This document shows positions 33,189-45,140 of a stretch of DNA of 64,000 bases, piece by piece. The position numbers and the translations under genes were made by a program. Below the pieces are notes generated by a model. The model did not search any database. It had not been told where the DNA came from and saw nothing but the letters and a program-made list of their open reading frames with translations. Numbering within the stretch: position 1 is the first letter of the stretch; every line of letters begins with the position of its first letter. The stretch lies in NCBI GenBank assembly GCA_001939145.1, contig LSRX01001111.1, positions 162,059 to 226,058 on the forward strand. The letters run 5' to 3'. The stretch is from Symbiodinium microadriaticum (Eukaryota > Sar > Dinophyceae > Suessiales > Symbiodiniaceae).

Positions 33189-36100
33189 TCAGCCACCGTT
33201 CAGCCGCTCCAGGAGACCTGCGCAATCGGAGCTCAGGTGCCGAAGGTGGAGCCTCTTTCCCAGCTCGCCTTGGCGACCACAGCTCGGGCCAGGACGTGGA
33301 AATCTCTGTGCTGCAATGCCAGTTGGCACTCCGGCTAGGATTGCTCAGGTGCGGCTAGAACACCATAGGAGGCAGCCAGCGAGTTTATTGCCTGCAGAGG
33401 CACAAGAAGAAGCAAGTTAGCCAACCCTTGGCACAGCTTGGCACTCTGCTTTGGATCTGCGTCTACTTGTTGGAGGAGTCCATCACACTGCTTAAGTGTG
33501 GCTGCCGGCCTCGAGGGCGGAATGATCCAAGACCCTCGACTCTGCGAAATCAAGAATCACGTCGTCCGGATCCTGCAAGGCTGCGTCGAGACAAGCTAGA
33601 TCTTCCATCGTTCGTTTTTCGTTGCCCTTCCCCACCGAAGCGGCAAACAGAGCTGGGCTAAATGACCGAGGATCATTGGCTTGAACTTCTGCTGACAGTC
33701 CTCCTGCACTGCGAAGACATCCTCAATAGTTGGAGCGTTCTGTCATGTGCTGTAAGTGTTTCAGCGGTCAGTACGACTAGCCTGCTTACCCAGCCACCAG
33801 CAAGAGGCATGGTCTCCAGGGGATACACCGCTGGAACAAGCAAGACCAAACAACAAAAGCATATGCACTCACCTACCACCTGCAGAAGCACACGTGCACA
33901 AACACAATCGAAAACTCGACATCAGCCAAGTTGCAGAGAACTGTTGCGTACTCCCGAAGAAGAGCAGGCCCCGGAGTCGATACGTTTTCCAGCCGCCCTG
34001 GACCTGGCACATGAGGCAACAATTTCGCGAACCAGCTACACGAGTGCTTGTGAAGCCTGCTGAACAAAAACCCGGCAGGCTTAATGCTCACGTTGCATCA
34101 TGCTGAATCTCATGTTGTAATGTTATATATAGATTTTTCATGTGCTTTTCTGCAATTTGCGGCCACGGCCTCTGTCTCAGCTCTCAGGTTGGTACTCTGC
34201 TGCCAGGAGAAGGCCAAAGCCTTGGGCGGACTGCGAAGTGTCCGTCCGTTTCGGGAGGTTCGGTGGCGCGAATCCCTGAAACCGGCAAGCTTCTTGAGGG
34301 GAGTCGAGCGAGAATTGCTCGTACCCGTACCCATAAGGATCACATGCTTTGAATTAGGCAGAGCTCTCAAGACTCATGTGCATGCCGCATAGTAAGCACT
34401 TCAACATCCCAGCAATGCAAACTGTCGTAGATTGCTTCATCAAATCTGCAATTCATGAAGGCCGGGTTGGGCTCACTCCCCCATCCAGAGTTCACGTCAC
34501 TTCCTGGTGGTACTTAGTACTACCAGTGCTCAACATACTCCCCCACAAAGCGACAGTTAAGGGGAAGTCCCAGTTGTTTGGGCTTGCAAAAATCGGGTCT
34601 CCAACAATTTCAACAAAGCCTTGCAAACACCTACAAAACTTGGCTGCAACTACCGACCTTCGATTCCGCCCCGGAGCGGAGAGAATTGTGCCGGCAACGA
34701 CCGCCATTGCCAGATCCTTGACGACGGTGACCTCGGCAAAACTTGAGCGTTCCTGGCCTGGAAACGCCGTGGGAAACCATAAAAACCATGCATCAAGTCA
34801 CAATTGGCCAAACGCAAACTGCTTAGCCGCTAGGCCGTCTGGGCCCTCTGCACGTTCCTTTGGAATCGCAACACTGCAACACTGCCGAAAGCGGGAATAA
34901 CGGAACAAGATATTATGATGGTACCTAGAGTGTCGACGACAAGATGCAACATCAAAGGTATCGTCGCCACAGTAGTGATGACAGGACACCCAAACATGAG
35001 CCAAGCCGCCAAGGACACCAGGACTATGACGGCTGCATCAGAGCGGGGCACTTTTCCTTCGAAGGAATTGCGCTCAACTTGACAGGGGGTGCCAAACTAC
35101 CTCACAGTGAGAGCTGAACTCGGAAAATGCTGATCGTCATTTCGGTCTACCTGAGTTTGACGTCTTGAACACACACCAGGAAGAAATCCACTCCCAAGCC
35201 TTCGCGTCCCCAAGCTCTGCCCTGTGTTGGTCCGGGCAGCTCATGATGCGAAGGCTGGACCAAGCGAAGGTCGACTGGCAAACCACAAACCTGTTTTCTG
35301 TCGGCTAATGACGCATTAACCGCTACAAGCGCTATTGGTTGCTGCAGTTCTTTGGCGATGCCTGCACCTGGGACGCAGGTACTGCACAAACCAGCTGAGG
35401 CACATGATGCCAACCAGGGCAGCAACAGGAACTTGCCCAAGCCTTGATGGAGACAGGTGATGCAAAATAGTTCGTACATGTGAGTTCATAATGAAGTCCT
35501 CACTTGTCGTAGGAAGGGATCGATATGGATGGCCTAAAGTCAAGCTTGTGGCACTGAGTAGATGCGTATTTTGACACTTTCTCAAGCTCAATCGTCAGTA
35601 TGCCCTTGCTGGCGCTGCAGGGTTGCCATCCGAACGAGTTCGGTGTCTATCTGCCCATGACAAGCCAAATGGCGGAGCCAGCATTTAAAAAAATTAACGA
35701 CGAGATTCTGATGCGTCCTCTGTCGGTGAAACACGGCAGCGAATTTTGAGAACGTGCGAGTGCACAGTTTTGGTGGGTTTGACCAAGATGAACCATGAGC
35801 GATCTCAAGCACGAACGCCCCGGATCGTTGTGACACTGCTGCCTGCGAAGCTCACCACAAGCATGATCTTGACATCACTGTAAGTGCTGACACCCCTCTT
35901 AGGAGTCTACTGTCAGTCTACTTGACAGAACTGATGCAGCATCACAAAGCCAACTTTCCGGATTCGCCAAAAGGTCTGCTAAGCACAGGACAATGTTAAT
36001 TACACATGGGCTAATAGACAGAGGCATTGCCTGACATAGGCATTGCCTGCTACTGACTGACGACCACCTAGCGTCGGAAGCAGGCTGTAGGTCAAACTAT

Positions 36101-39100
36101 GTAACAACCTCCATGCGAAGTCTGTTTGCTTTGTGCGCGAGTGCTTCACATCCTTGCTTCCGTATCTTCCGCGAAGATCTTGTTGGAATACTGGGACTGT
36201 ATGATCAATGCTGCGACTCTGCAAGAGGGGATTGCAAAGAACAGCGCCATCTAAAAGTGCAGCGGAATTTCTGGCTCCAGCAACCAGTCTCAAGTGGAAT
36301 GGTTGCACCAGAAGATCGGCTGCAAGCACAAGTATCATTGAACAAGAATATTTGCCCACTGTGCTAAAAGAGTCTTGATTCAGTGGCCGAGCGGGATGCA
36401 CTGCCTTGGTTGCTGGGACGATCCACTGTGCCTAGCAGGTATCATGCCCTAATTCTCGGTGGGTCGTGGCGGCAATGGCTCAGCACTCGCAAAATCATCA
36501 AAGCCCGTCCGTGAAATCGTCCCAGCAAAACTGCTGGGGAAAATCAGTGAACACCTTCACCAAGGGCAACGATGAAGGGGACTGTGCAGGGGGAGCCCTT
36601 GCATCTACGTAGATTTGCGTAGGGATCGGACAGGCCCTGGGAACATGGCCATCGTGATGCAAAGCCCACAAACTGCTGCCTGTCGTGGAATGAAGCATGC
36701 AGCGAAAATTGAGAAGGCTTTTTCACATCCATGACCTTGAAAGCGCGTCCTTACAATCACGGGCGGCTTAGACTCTCGATATGTGAGTCAACTCCGTTGC
36801 AGTTAGGACCTTGATGTTGCAGCGCAACAGGTCCAACGCCTTCTGGCTGTCTGATGCTTCTGCAAGCTCCAGTGCTGTGCGACCCCGAGAGGACTTTCTT
36901 GACGGATCTGCACCGGCTGCGAGAAGAATTCGGATCATCTGACTATCGTTCAGTCGTGCAGCGATGTGAATTGGGTAGAAACGTTCCTTAAAAGAGAAGC
37001 ATCCGCACTGCTCTGGTTCGTCCACATCCCTGAATCGATGCTCCCTCAAAAAGTCGTCAAGCTGCACCCTGCGGACAAGGCGTAGATTCCGCCTCTTGAA
37101 GGATCCAGCTTTCTCGTCGTCCTCCTGTGAAGGCAAATAATGATGCGTATCCTGGAGCGTGTGACCATCGGTTGTCTCAGTCGTCGCAGCAGCCGGATTC
37201 TTGCCCTTGCTGATTTCGACTTGACCCGGTAGCACGTTTTGCATGTTAGACAGCAATCCGATCTACAGTCGCTTGGCTCATGCCCAGGGTTGGCACAGCC
37301 ACTTGGGCCAGTAAAACAGATGAACGTTTCAAAGTATTCACATGATTTCACATGATTCAACAAACCGAATGTCTCGCGACTTGCCATGCACGCTTGACCG
37401 CGGGATCGGCTTGAACCTGCACAACCGCAGATGGATGACGTCGTTGGTGCATCTGAGGTCTTGGCACTGGTGCAGCTGCAACGATGCCCACGCCCAGAAA
37501 GGTGGCCATTGAAATCCCTGCCGCATGCCAACTCTGTGGGGTGGAAACATGTGGAGGTGGCGTTGCTGCTGACGACGACTGTGCTGCTGCCGTCTGCTTC
37601 TCTTGGTGATGGGGATGGTGAGGATGATCGGAACGCCCACCATGCCAAGCAAAACCAAATTCTCACATTCCCCTATTGATCTGCCGTGCCCGCTGCGTTG
37701 GTGCGGGAACTTGTGCTGATCAAAACTTCCTAGTGTTTCAATACTTGCACCTAAAACATTGTCCGTGAGAGAGACTGGGGCCCTGAGATGGTCGTACTTC
37801 AGTATTCGGATCCGGGCAACTCAGCTCCGAGCATATGATGTGCATATCTAGTCACTGGTCTGAAGACGGTCCAAGCACTAATTACTCGCTTTACCTTTGC
37901 CTGCAAGGCGCGAGGTGGCGCCAGCTTGAACGTTCACCTGCAGGGTTGACGTGTCACACAGAAGCAACATGTCTACATGGGGGAAATAGGCACAATTGAT
38001 GTGTAACACCTTGCCTGCTGTGTCCAAGAACTATACTGTACATGCCGCTGCTCAGATAGTGCTTTCCATTCGTCGTTCCTGTCTGCATGTTCCTGCGACA
38101 CATCGTCCCTCATCGCTTCTCCTGCATTGTCGTACTGCTGACCTGGAACCAGCAGCCTCCGATAGTTTGATTTAAGCAGACATTGCGCAACCTTGCAGCT
38201 CTCATCAGCTCTCGCATCGACGGTTAGCTCGCTGGAAAGCTGAGAAGGCCTGGGTTTGCCCGATCATGGCGCAGCCCCCCATGCCGCCGGTGAGGCCGCT
38301 GGCGATGTTCCCCAGCCCCTGGCCGATGCATTCCTGCACATCGCTGCGCAATGGATCCCGCACAGCCTTGTTGCTTCCGACTTCATCTTTGGCCCAGATG
38401 ATGTAAGTCTAAAAAGCAAAGGTTCACTCCAGAGTCGGGAAGCAAGGCCGGCCACCGCCACTGCTACTACTGACTACTGCTTCTGCTCTTACGACGACGG
38501 GCTACAACGAACTACTCCTTATCAGATTGCTGTGCAGATTACACTGGTCAGTCCTCTCACATCTTCTGATCTTTTGCATTGCCTTTTGCGCTGCCAAGTA
38601 CTCGGGGTTCTGACGCCCGGTCCTTGGACGTGTCGCCTCTCGTCCCATCCTACAGGGAGCAGCTTCTCTTTGATGCACACGAAAGACCCAAAGCCTGAGA
38701 GAACCTGAAACTGATGAGCTTCAAGCACACTGCAGCCATGTACCTAGCATTACCTAGTTAATCCCTTCATGGAAGCCACTTTGGATTACGATAACAGCCA
38801 CGCTTGTCGACCGTAAACTCTGCGGTTCTTTCCGAAGCTGAAACCTTGAGAAGAGGTTTCCTCGACCTTTCGGATCCGGCTCCCTACCGCAAACGGCCGT
38901 TGGCCTCCATGATCCCATCGACAAGCTGAAGCGTCAGCAAAGACTCCACCAAGCCTGCGGCATTGTCAGCACTAGCACAAAGCGTAAGCTGCGACATCTG
39001 TTCTGAGAATCCCTGACAAGCCCTGCCTACAGCAGCCATGGTTGCGGCATAGGGCAACAGAATGCTGAAAGTCTGCAAAGGACTGGCCAACCATGGTACC

Positions 39101-42069
39101 TGGAGTCTCGAGAGTCGAAAGGTCCGAAGGAAAGTTTCTTGTTTATCGCGATACAGGCGAGCAGGGCAGTAAACCAATTTCGGAGCCGTCCTCCTCCCCA
39201 ACCCACCCTCGCGCCCTGCCCACAGGAGTCAACATCCGCTTAAGGAAACTTAACCACAAGCTACGGGCGTCGAAGCGGACAGGGTGCCGCTGGCAGCCCC
39301 AGGTGCGGCAGCATGGAGAAGCCTCATCAAAGGCAACATCGCTTCGAAGCTGCACAGGATTAATTACCACAGAGGGCATGCGGAATACAAGAGCCGAGTG
39401 GAAAGAATCTGGCAAAGACTTGGGCAAACCCGATTCCACTGTACTTGACAAAAAGTCAAGCGTAACAAGCACGCTGAATGCAATGCTCCTGCAAGGCCAC
39501 CTTTGCAGTAGAGAGCAATCGTATGATTGGAATGGTCAGGCTTGAAGAGTAGCCTCCACGAAAAGTTTCTGCTCCGGCCATATCCATCAAAGTCGTGGCT
39601 GGCCTCAGCAGATCAGGTGAGAGCTTCATGGAAGGAACTCAGAGCTGCAGCTTCAGAAGATTCTGGCTCCACTACCGACTCGAAAGATTGAAAACTATGC
39701 AGACAGGCAGCAAATGACAAACCTGAAGCAGCGCTGGAAATTGCTGGAGCGAGCTTTGGCCAAGCACTCAAACAAAAGCGAGCACAAATTCAGATGTAAA
39801 CTAGACATCTCTTCAATGGACCAAGGACCTTGACGATCAGTGTCACAATGGCAACGGTCAGCAGTGACGATGGCACGGCGGTCGTGACACGAGGGAGCAG
39901 CTTCACCTTCGTGTGTCAGTTAAGTTAGGCAGGACGATATATTGCTGGCGTACTGAAGCATCCTGAAGTTCGGGCGAATCAAATCAAGCCCCAATCCAAC
40001 CATCACTCCTTCTGTCGGCTGCTACCGCTGCTGCCACCGATGCATCCCAAGCAGCCCTGTATATTTACAAGGCGTACTGTGTGCAGCTGCTTTGCAAGGA
40101 GCATTGACAGCGCCGTCAGTCCAAACATGGTGGCTCCTGGCAAGGAGGATCCATGTAAGCAAAATAGAACCCCAAGCTACACATCTGCAGGACGACGAGG
40201 ACAAGCTACTTCGGCTGCGGGCCTCGCAAGCCGGTCAGCACGGAGCCGGTGGCTGGGTCCAAGAAATGGGTTAGCTGCCTTTGCATTCGGCGCGAGACAC
40301 TCAAGCTGGGCCGCCGGGCCCAAATTTTCAGGGCCGAGCAGCGCCTTTCCAATAACGATAGCCAAGCCGTTCACAAATCCTGAGAGGCGTGGACTAGCTC
40401 GAATGTGCCGACAAGGGGACAGTGACAAGTGGCTGAGGGGCCGAGCAACCGCACAAACGCCTACTGCGCACAAGTGCAATCGCACACACATGCGTTCCAT
40501 GAGCTTCGCCGATCGCACCACCCATCGAAACACTCGCACACAAATAACATCACTGCTAAGGAATGATGCTGCAATGCAGATGTTCGGTGCAAGACATGCC
40601 GCAACACTTGTACCATCGTCCGTGCATTTGCAAGTATGGCAGCAAGACTCCAGTCGCAGTTGAGCGGCCCAGCATAACTGGATGTGGCACCAATTTGATG
40701 AACTTCCCCCATTGCAAGAGACCTGTCGGCCGTCGGGGCTGAAGATCAGCGGAGAAAGGTCAGCACACAGAGGCACGCACCGCAGTCACAACAAAAATGG
40801 TGGGCGAACCGTTCCTACGTGTAACGGCGCTTTCTGCCTCAACGGAAGTTATAGCAAACCCGCTGCCCACCACGTCACCGTAAGGGAACTTGAGCAATCT
40901 GTCAAGTCGATTCCCGATGTCCAGTATGCGTTCACACAACATCTGCTCTTTCACTCAAACCCATCGTCCGCATACCGTGACGAGGACCACTGGCCATCGA
41001 ACAGCTAATCGCAAAGCTGGTGCGGCAGTAGGCATCATCCCATGTTTGCTCACTACTGCCCGCCACCAGAACTGATGTCGTGCACATTAAGCAACAAAGC
41101 TTCCCTGATCCACACTCCCACAAAGGTCCAAGCCCTCGACCCTTGAATTAGAGTGGTTATGAGTGGTTTTGCCCGCGTGACCGCTCAAAATACGATTTAA
41201 GCATTTTGGTGGTGCCCTACACTACCGATAGCCCAGTGAACTCCCAACATCTCCCAACCCCTTGCCTGCCAGAATCTGCAGGCCGCCAGCAAGAAGCACT
41301 GCAGCGCTCCTTCGGAAGCACAAGCGCTGCAGCGTGAATCACTATGTGTAGCCCCATCTCCGAATGATCGGCCAGGTCTCAGGTACGTCGTTCCATGTCG
41401 AGCGACGAGCGCTGCCATGACCACCTCGGCACCCACGCCTCTGTTGCCTCGAGCCTGCTCCGGGAGCTTTCGTGCACCTGCAAAGACTTTCTGACAGCCT
41501 TCGCAATTCAACCAGCGTTAAACACACGCTCAACCCACAAAAAACCATGGAGTCCCCAAGCGATCTTCGCTGCCCCGCCGCGGCCGTAGAGCCCGCAGCG
41601 CCGGAGGCAACTCCGGCACGGCCCCCGAAGCTGGCAGCGAAGAAGCCGAGGGCGACCTCGGCAGGGTTCAGGACCGGTTCAGGTAATGCTCAGCCCTACA
41701 TTCTTCCACAGAGATGGCCACGCGAGCCCTGCCCATACTACCCTCTTCCAAAGATGTTGGCCGCCTAGCAGCGGCGCTCCAAAGGCCGACAATGGGCGTC
41801 ACGCCGGCGACAAAAGCGAAGGCCACCGATTCCTAGCAACCCTCTCTCTGCTTTCTCAGCACCTTCTCTTCTCATGTCACAGTTTCTTTTTGATCACAAC
41901 TTGAATAGGACTTCAACGCGACTATCCATCTTTTGCTGCGCATAAACGCACAAGGCGCAAAACGATGAATGAACGTGATGTCTGATTCCTCATGCGACGC
42001 ATGTTGCCCAGGCTCTGGAATCATCGCCAAGGCCACTGCAAATCCAGCGAGGACGTTTCGCCATGCTGC
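33189..42069 (-). CDS. SulP/SLC26-family anion transporter with C-terminal STAS domain, 13 exons recognised
   Basis: SulP carriers move sulfate, bicarbonate or related anions. Exons in protein order are 42069 to about 42013 ([14 protein letters not shown]), 40379-40279 ([13 protein letters not shown]), 39099-39027 ([13 protein letters not shown]), 38954-38888 ([19 protein letters not shown]), about 38340-38257 ([23 protein letters not shown]), 35442-35368 ([12 protein letters not shown]), 35056-35010 ([12 protein letters not shown]) and 34731-34539 ([18 protein letters not shown]). The STAS domain comes from 34003-33942 ([17 protein letters not shown]), 33739 to about 33685, 33572-33510 ([19 protein letters not shown]), 33391-33364 ([10 protein letters not shown]) and 33268-33189 ([18 protein letters not shown]). 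[11 protein letters not shown] and the STAS sequence resemble bacterial-type SulP. Splices use AG before G with GT, GC and possibly GA donors. Some exons (start, middle) are missing, and the final stop may be intron read-through. Substrate is unknown. Confidence 0.9.
34188..34392 (+). CDS. Antisense coding-like block inside a SulP intron
   Basis: The open block opens after CTCTCAG before G and runs 67 codons to TAG, for example [20 protein letters not shown]. It lies opposite a SulP intron, so it may be chance. It is retained only because the frame and acceptor are clean. Confidence 0.2.
36555..37244 (-). CDS. Ankyrin-repeat protein, two exons, nested in a SulP intron
   Basis: The first exon reads from the ATG at 37244 (or from an AG before G at 37124) to 36810. 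Its second half carries one clear ankyrin repeat and part of a second: [40 protein letters not shown]. Upstream is a charged segment with [18 protein letters not shown] and a Cys-containing turn. A GT donor after DLLRCNIK joins in phase 0 to exon 36735-36555 (after CAAG before G), which encodes [20 protein letters not shown] and more, ending at a GT donor. Ankyrin repeats bind other proteins. The exons sit on the same strand as SulP, between its [11 protein letters not shown] and [10 protein letters not shown] exons. They could be a nested gene or, less likely, a cassette belonging to that transcript. Later exons were not found. Confidence 0.72.
41547..41682 (+). CDS. Possible first exon, Ala/Pro/Lys-rich, antisense to SulP
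   Basis: The ATG at 41547 opens [20 protein letters not shown], then a Lys/Arg/Pro stretch ([18 protein letters not shown]), and reaches a strong GTAATG donor. Composition recalls disordered basic chromatin proteins, but no domain is present. It lies opposite an early SulP intron. Confidence 0.28.
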
Positions 42070-44210
42070 CTGATTGCCGGGGAAAAGCAGCAAACATGCG
42101 GATTCCATTATTCTCAGCAGCTGCCGAGCCAGGATCGGCAGGATGCTGTGTAAGGAGGCAAGGTCCAAACTTCGGGCACCGTTTTTCAGGATGTGCCGCC
42201 GCACAAACAAGCTTTACTGTGTGCTGTTTAGGGTTGTCTTCTGACCTCCACTTATTCATGTAACGCATATCTCGGATCCTACTCGGCTAGTCATCCAAGC
42301 TCCACAAGGAGTATAGCGTTCCACAACCCGTTGTGCACTGAGAGCTACAGCAGAACCCCAACGCAGGTCAGGTCTCTGTCTCAGTCAGCCCGGTTCTATC
42401 TGTGTGCAGACGACTCGAAGACAAAGAACAGTTCAGTTCTGGATGAGACTGACTGTGGCGACAGACCAATGAAATACTGGAACGATCCGTTAACCTGCAG
42501 CATGCCAACGCTGCCTGTGGCCCTTTCGGGTAGACGGCGAATATCAAGCTCCGAGCATTAGCCACCACGTCCTCGCAGCACACAGGAGACTTCGCGCTCC
42601 AGTGTTGAGGACCACATGGACCACTAACGCTGTAACCTGCCGCGTTTCTACAGAAGCATTAATGTACCTGCTGCTTTCGATGCGAGCGATTCAAGTCTCC
42701 TGCAGATTCTCGTGGGTGAACACATCCAAGCCGGTCCTATTCGTTCCTGTGAATGGATTCCGATCCAAGCTGCACATGTCTACATCGTGATGCCGTCTCG
42801 CTCACCCATTTGATGCAGGCAACTGGGGGAGGCAAATGCACACCTCTGTGAGTCAATCTGACCCATCCATCCTCCAACTGTGACGCAGGAGGCTCGGCTG
42901 CACGCGAGACTTGGCGGAAGCCTCCTGTCCAACACATCTTGGGGTTGTTGCGCAGTGTCGCACCCCCGAGATCCGAGCTAAGCGCTTTCAGGGATCATTG
43001 ATGTCAGTTTCAGGGTTGCCTTGCACACACATCGATATCTCTGACAGCCTACAAAGCACAAAAGCGATTACAGCGGCGACTTCCAGCACCTAGCTGCTAG
43101 CCTGCTAGGGCGCTTTCAAGCTGTCGTGGCCTCTCCGGTCTGCAAAGGGCCGGCTTTGGGCCCTCGAAGGTGCTGCGAAGCCTGTGGTCTGGCCTGACGA
43201 TGCATGCAAGGATTGCGGATGCCAGAATTCAGAAAGTCTTCCTGCGGGGGTTCCCGTGTGTACACGTCTACATAGCTACGGCCTCACAGAAGAATCAGCT
43301 GTTTCTGGGCATGCTTTCCTGGTCTTCGCTGACATGATGGCCTCGAGCGCAATATACCGCCAGCAAAAGGCTGCCCAGGAGAGATAGCCCTGCCACTGGA
43401 TGCATCGATTTGCATCACTGCGCACTTTGAAGCGCTCTTTCTTTGGTACGGGCTTGTTGCTAAATTGAACTTGATGTCGTCTCTCTTGCTCTTTCTCTTT
43501 CTTTCGGCAGGGTTGAGGACTAGGGGAACTCTCTTGCTCTCCCTCTTGCTTGCTCTCCCTCTCTCTGTCTTTCATCCTTCTCTGCTAGTTGGCTGCTGGT
43601 CTTGCCAGCCAAGCTTCGACGGGGCCATCGCGCTGCACTGCCCGGCATGGTGGGGTGTGTTGAACGGTGTGTTGACATCAAGCCACAGGTGTTGTCATCA
43701 CTTGCAGCTGTAGAGTATGAGTAGGAGTCTGCAAGTTGCTCCAAAAGTATCGCGAGCCTCACAAGCTTGATGGGCAAATGGCGAGGGTGAGCTTTCGTAG
43801 CATAAAGGTTTCACCGGCAAAGCAAGCGACGTACGTGACAAACAGAAGCAGCCCGGATGCCAGCACTTTTTAGCAAAGCACTCTAATTCCGGCACCGGTA
43901 CTGGAGCAAGTGCCAATAGTCAACCGCACCGCTCGGTCGAACCTAACCCTTAGAAATTTCCTTCCCTCGCAACTGCCGCTACAAAATTACATTGCAAAAT
44001 GGCAGCCACGAGGCTGAGGAAACGAGCAATCGCTTGGAGTCCGAGCGAAAGTGGCTTCATAAACAGTCCTGTCAGGTCCTTTACATAGACCCCTGTAAAG
44101 GGATCTGACGGCAAACACCCCCCCCCAAACACTTCGCGGCGGAACAATCACACGGACATCACGTGGATGACCACTTCAGCATCTTCTGTTGTGGCCTCAG
44201 GCTTGCAGGG
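42070..44210. other. Unassigned DNA upstream of SulP
   Basis: The SulP start exon should be here (minus) but was not identified. A CT-rich tract (CTCTTGCT-like units) lies at about 43480-43575. Open blocks at 43286-43387 (+) and 43950-44110 (-; YVKDLTGLFMKPLSLGLQAI) look partly coding but lack confirming borders. Confidence 0.35.
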
Positions 44211-45140
44211 TCAGCAACAGCCCTGCAGGTCGTGCTTCAATTGACGGTCGAGTCGCCATGCAAGCTTCCACCTGGGGACATGGCATGTTGGTATCGAGGC
44301 GCTACAATTCGTTCGAGCTTCTTTTTCGTGCCCGGCCCATTTTCTCCAAGCCCCACGCCTCTGAAGCAAAATCTCGGCCAACCTGATGATGTAAGGTTCC
44401 GAAGTCTTGCGGCACAAGCTGACGGTGAGGCCAATGCGAGTCTTCTCCAGCTCGTGGGCTTCGATCTTCCTCCTCCCGAGGCCCTTCAGCCAAGAGGTGA
44501 TCCCGTGCATGTCATCTGCATCCAATGCGTTGATGAGGCCCTCCTTTGCAGCCAGGAGGCCCGACAAATCCTCAGACACATGTCGTCCAGATACACGGCT
44601 GATGGACTTCTTAGTTGGCTTTGAGATTGGCATCTTGCGCTTATTCGCCTTGTGAACGCGATGTTCCACCTTCAACCTCCGATGTTTTGCAGCATTCTTG
44701 ATCGGAGTGGTGGGAGCTTCACGCAAAGGCTTTGACTTGGGCGTGCTGATGCCATTCCGATCCGAATCGCCCGAACCGCTCGAGCTGCCTGCTCTCTGTT
44801 CATGCAGCAATTGGCGATCGAGCATCTCGTCGGCATACCGTTGCCTGGCAGCCTGTGACATGACCACTCCAACACAAAGCCCGTGGTCACATGACTGCAC
44901 GCACTTCAGCTGCAAACCGGACAATGATACCGATTTCTCGACATAGGTCTGTAGCTCCTGCCACATGTCCAGGGACAGCTCCTCTTGGAAGTGCGTCTCC
45001 AGCTGTCCCTCGCGCTGGACAACGGCATCTTCAGCAGAATTGAAGCTTGATTCGACCCAGTCTCGAATCCACTGCAGCATGACCACTGTCCCCAAAGACA
45101 ATGATGCCGCAGCAACATGATCCGGCGATTCACCATCCAT
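44211..45140 (-). CDS. Protein with a TFIIS N-terminal (LW/Med26-type) domain
   Basis: A 309-residue protein reads without interruption from the ATG at 45140 to the TGA at 44211. The N-terminal 100 residues are Glu/Gln-rich and helical. Residues of about 130-205 are Ser/Lys/Arg-rich with nuclear-localisation-like runs (HRVHKANKRKMPISKPTKKS). Residues of about 210-275 contain ITSWLKGLGRRKIEAHELEK, TRIGLTVSLCRKT and IRLAEILLQRRGAWRKW. The TRIGxTVxxxRK...A..L...W pattern is the hallmark of the TFIIS N-terminal four-helix bundle found in TFIIS, Spt6-binding IWS1, Elongin A and Med26. The zinc ribbon of TFIIS is absent, so this is a domain relative rather than TFIIS. A nuclear transcription role is inferred. 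The frame remains open upstream of the ATG, so a spliced longer N-terminus is possible. Confidence 0.72.
   Translation of the reverse strand: MDGESPDHVAAASLSLGTVVMLQWIRDWVESSFNSAEDAVVQREGQLETHFQEELSLDMWQELQTYVEKSVSLSGLQLKCVQSCDHGLCVGVVMSQAARQRYADEMLDRQLLHEQRAGSSSGSGDSDRNGISTPKSKPLREAPTTPIKNAAKHRRLKVEHRVHKANKRKMPISKPTKKSISRVSGRHVSEDLSGLLAAKEGLINALDADDMHGITSWLKGLGRRKIEAHELEKTRIGLTVSLCRKTSEPYIIRLAEILLQRRGAWRKWAGHEKEARTNCSASIPTCHVPRWKLAWRLDRQLKHDLQGCC

Noticed and set aside
33392-33500. Helical minus-strand frame [20 protein letters not shown]
   Set aside because: It falls in the intron between two STAS exons that join in phase 0 (DHSALE to AINSLAASY).
34752-35010. Hydrophobic minus-strand frame between SulP exons ([17 protein letters not shown] and on)
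   Set aside because: SulP spacing between SDAAV and KDLA fits only if this part is spliced out using the GC donor at 35010.
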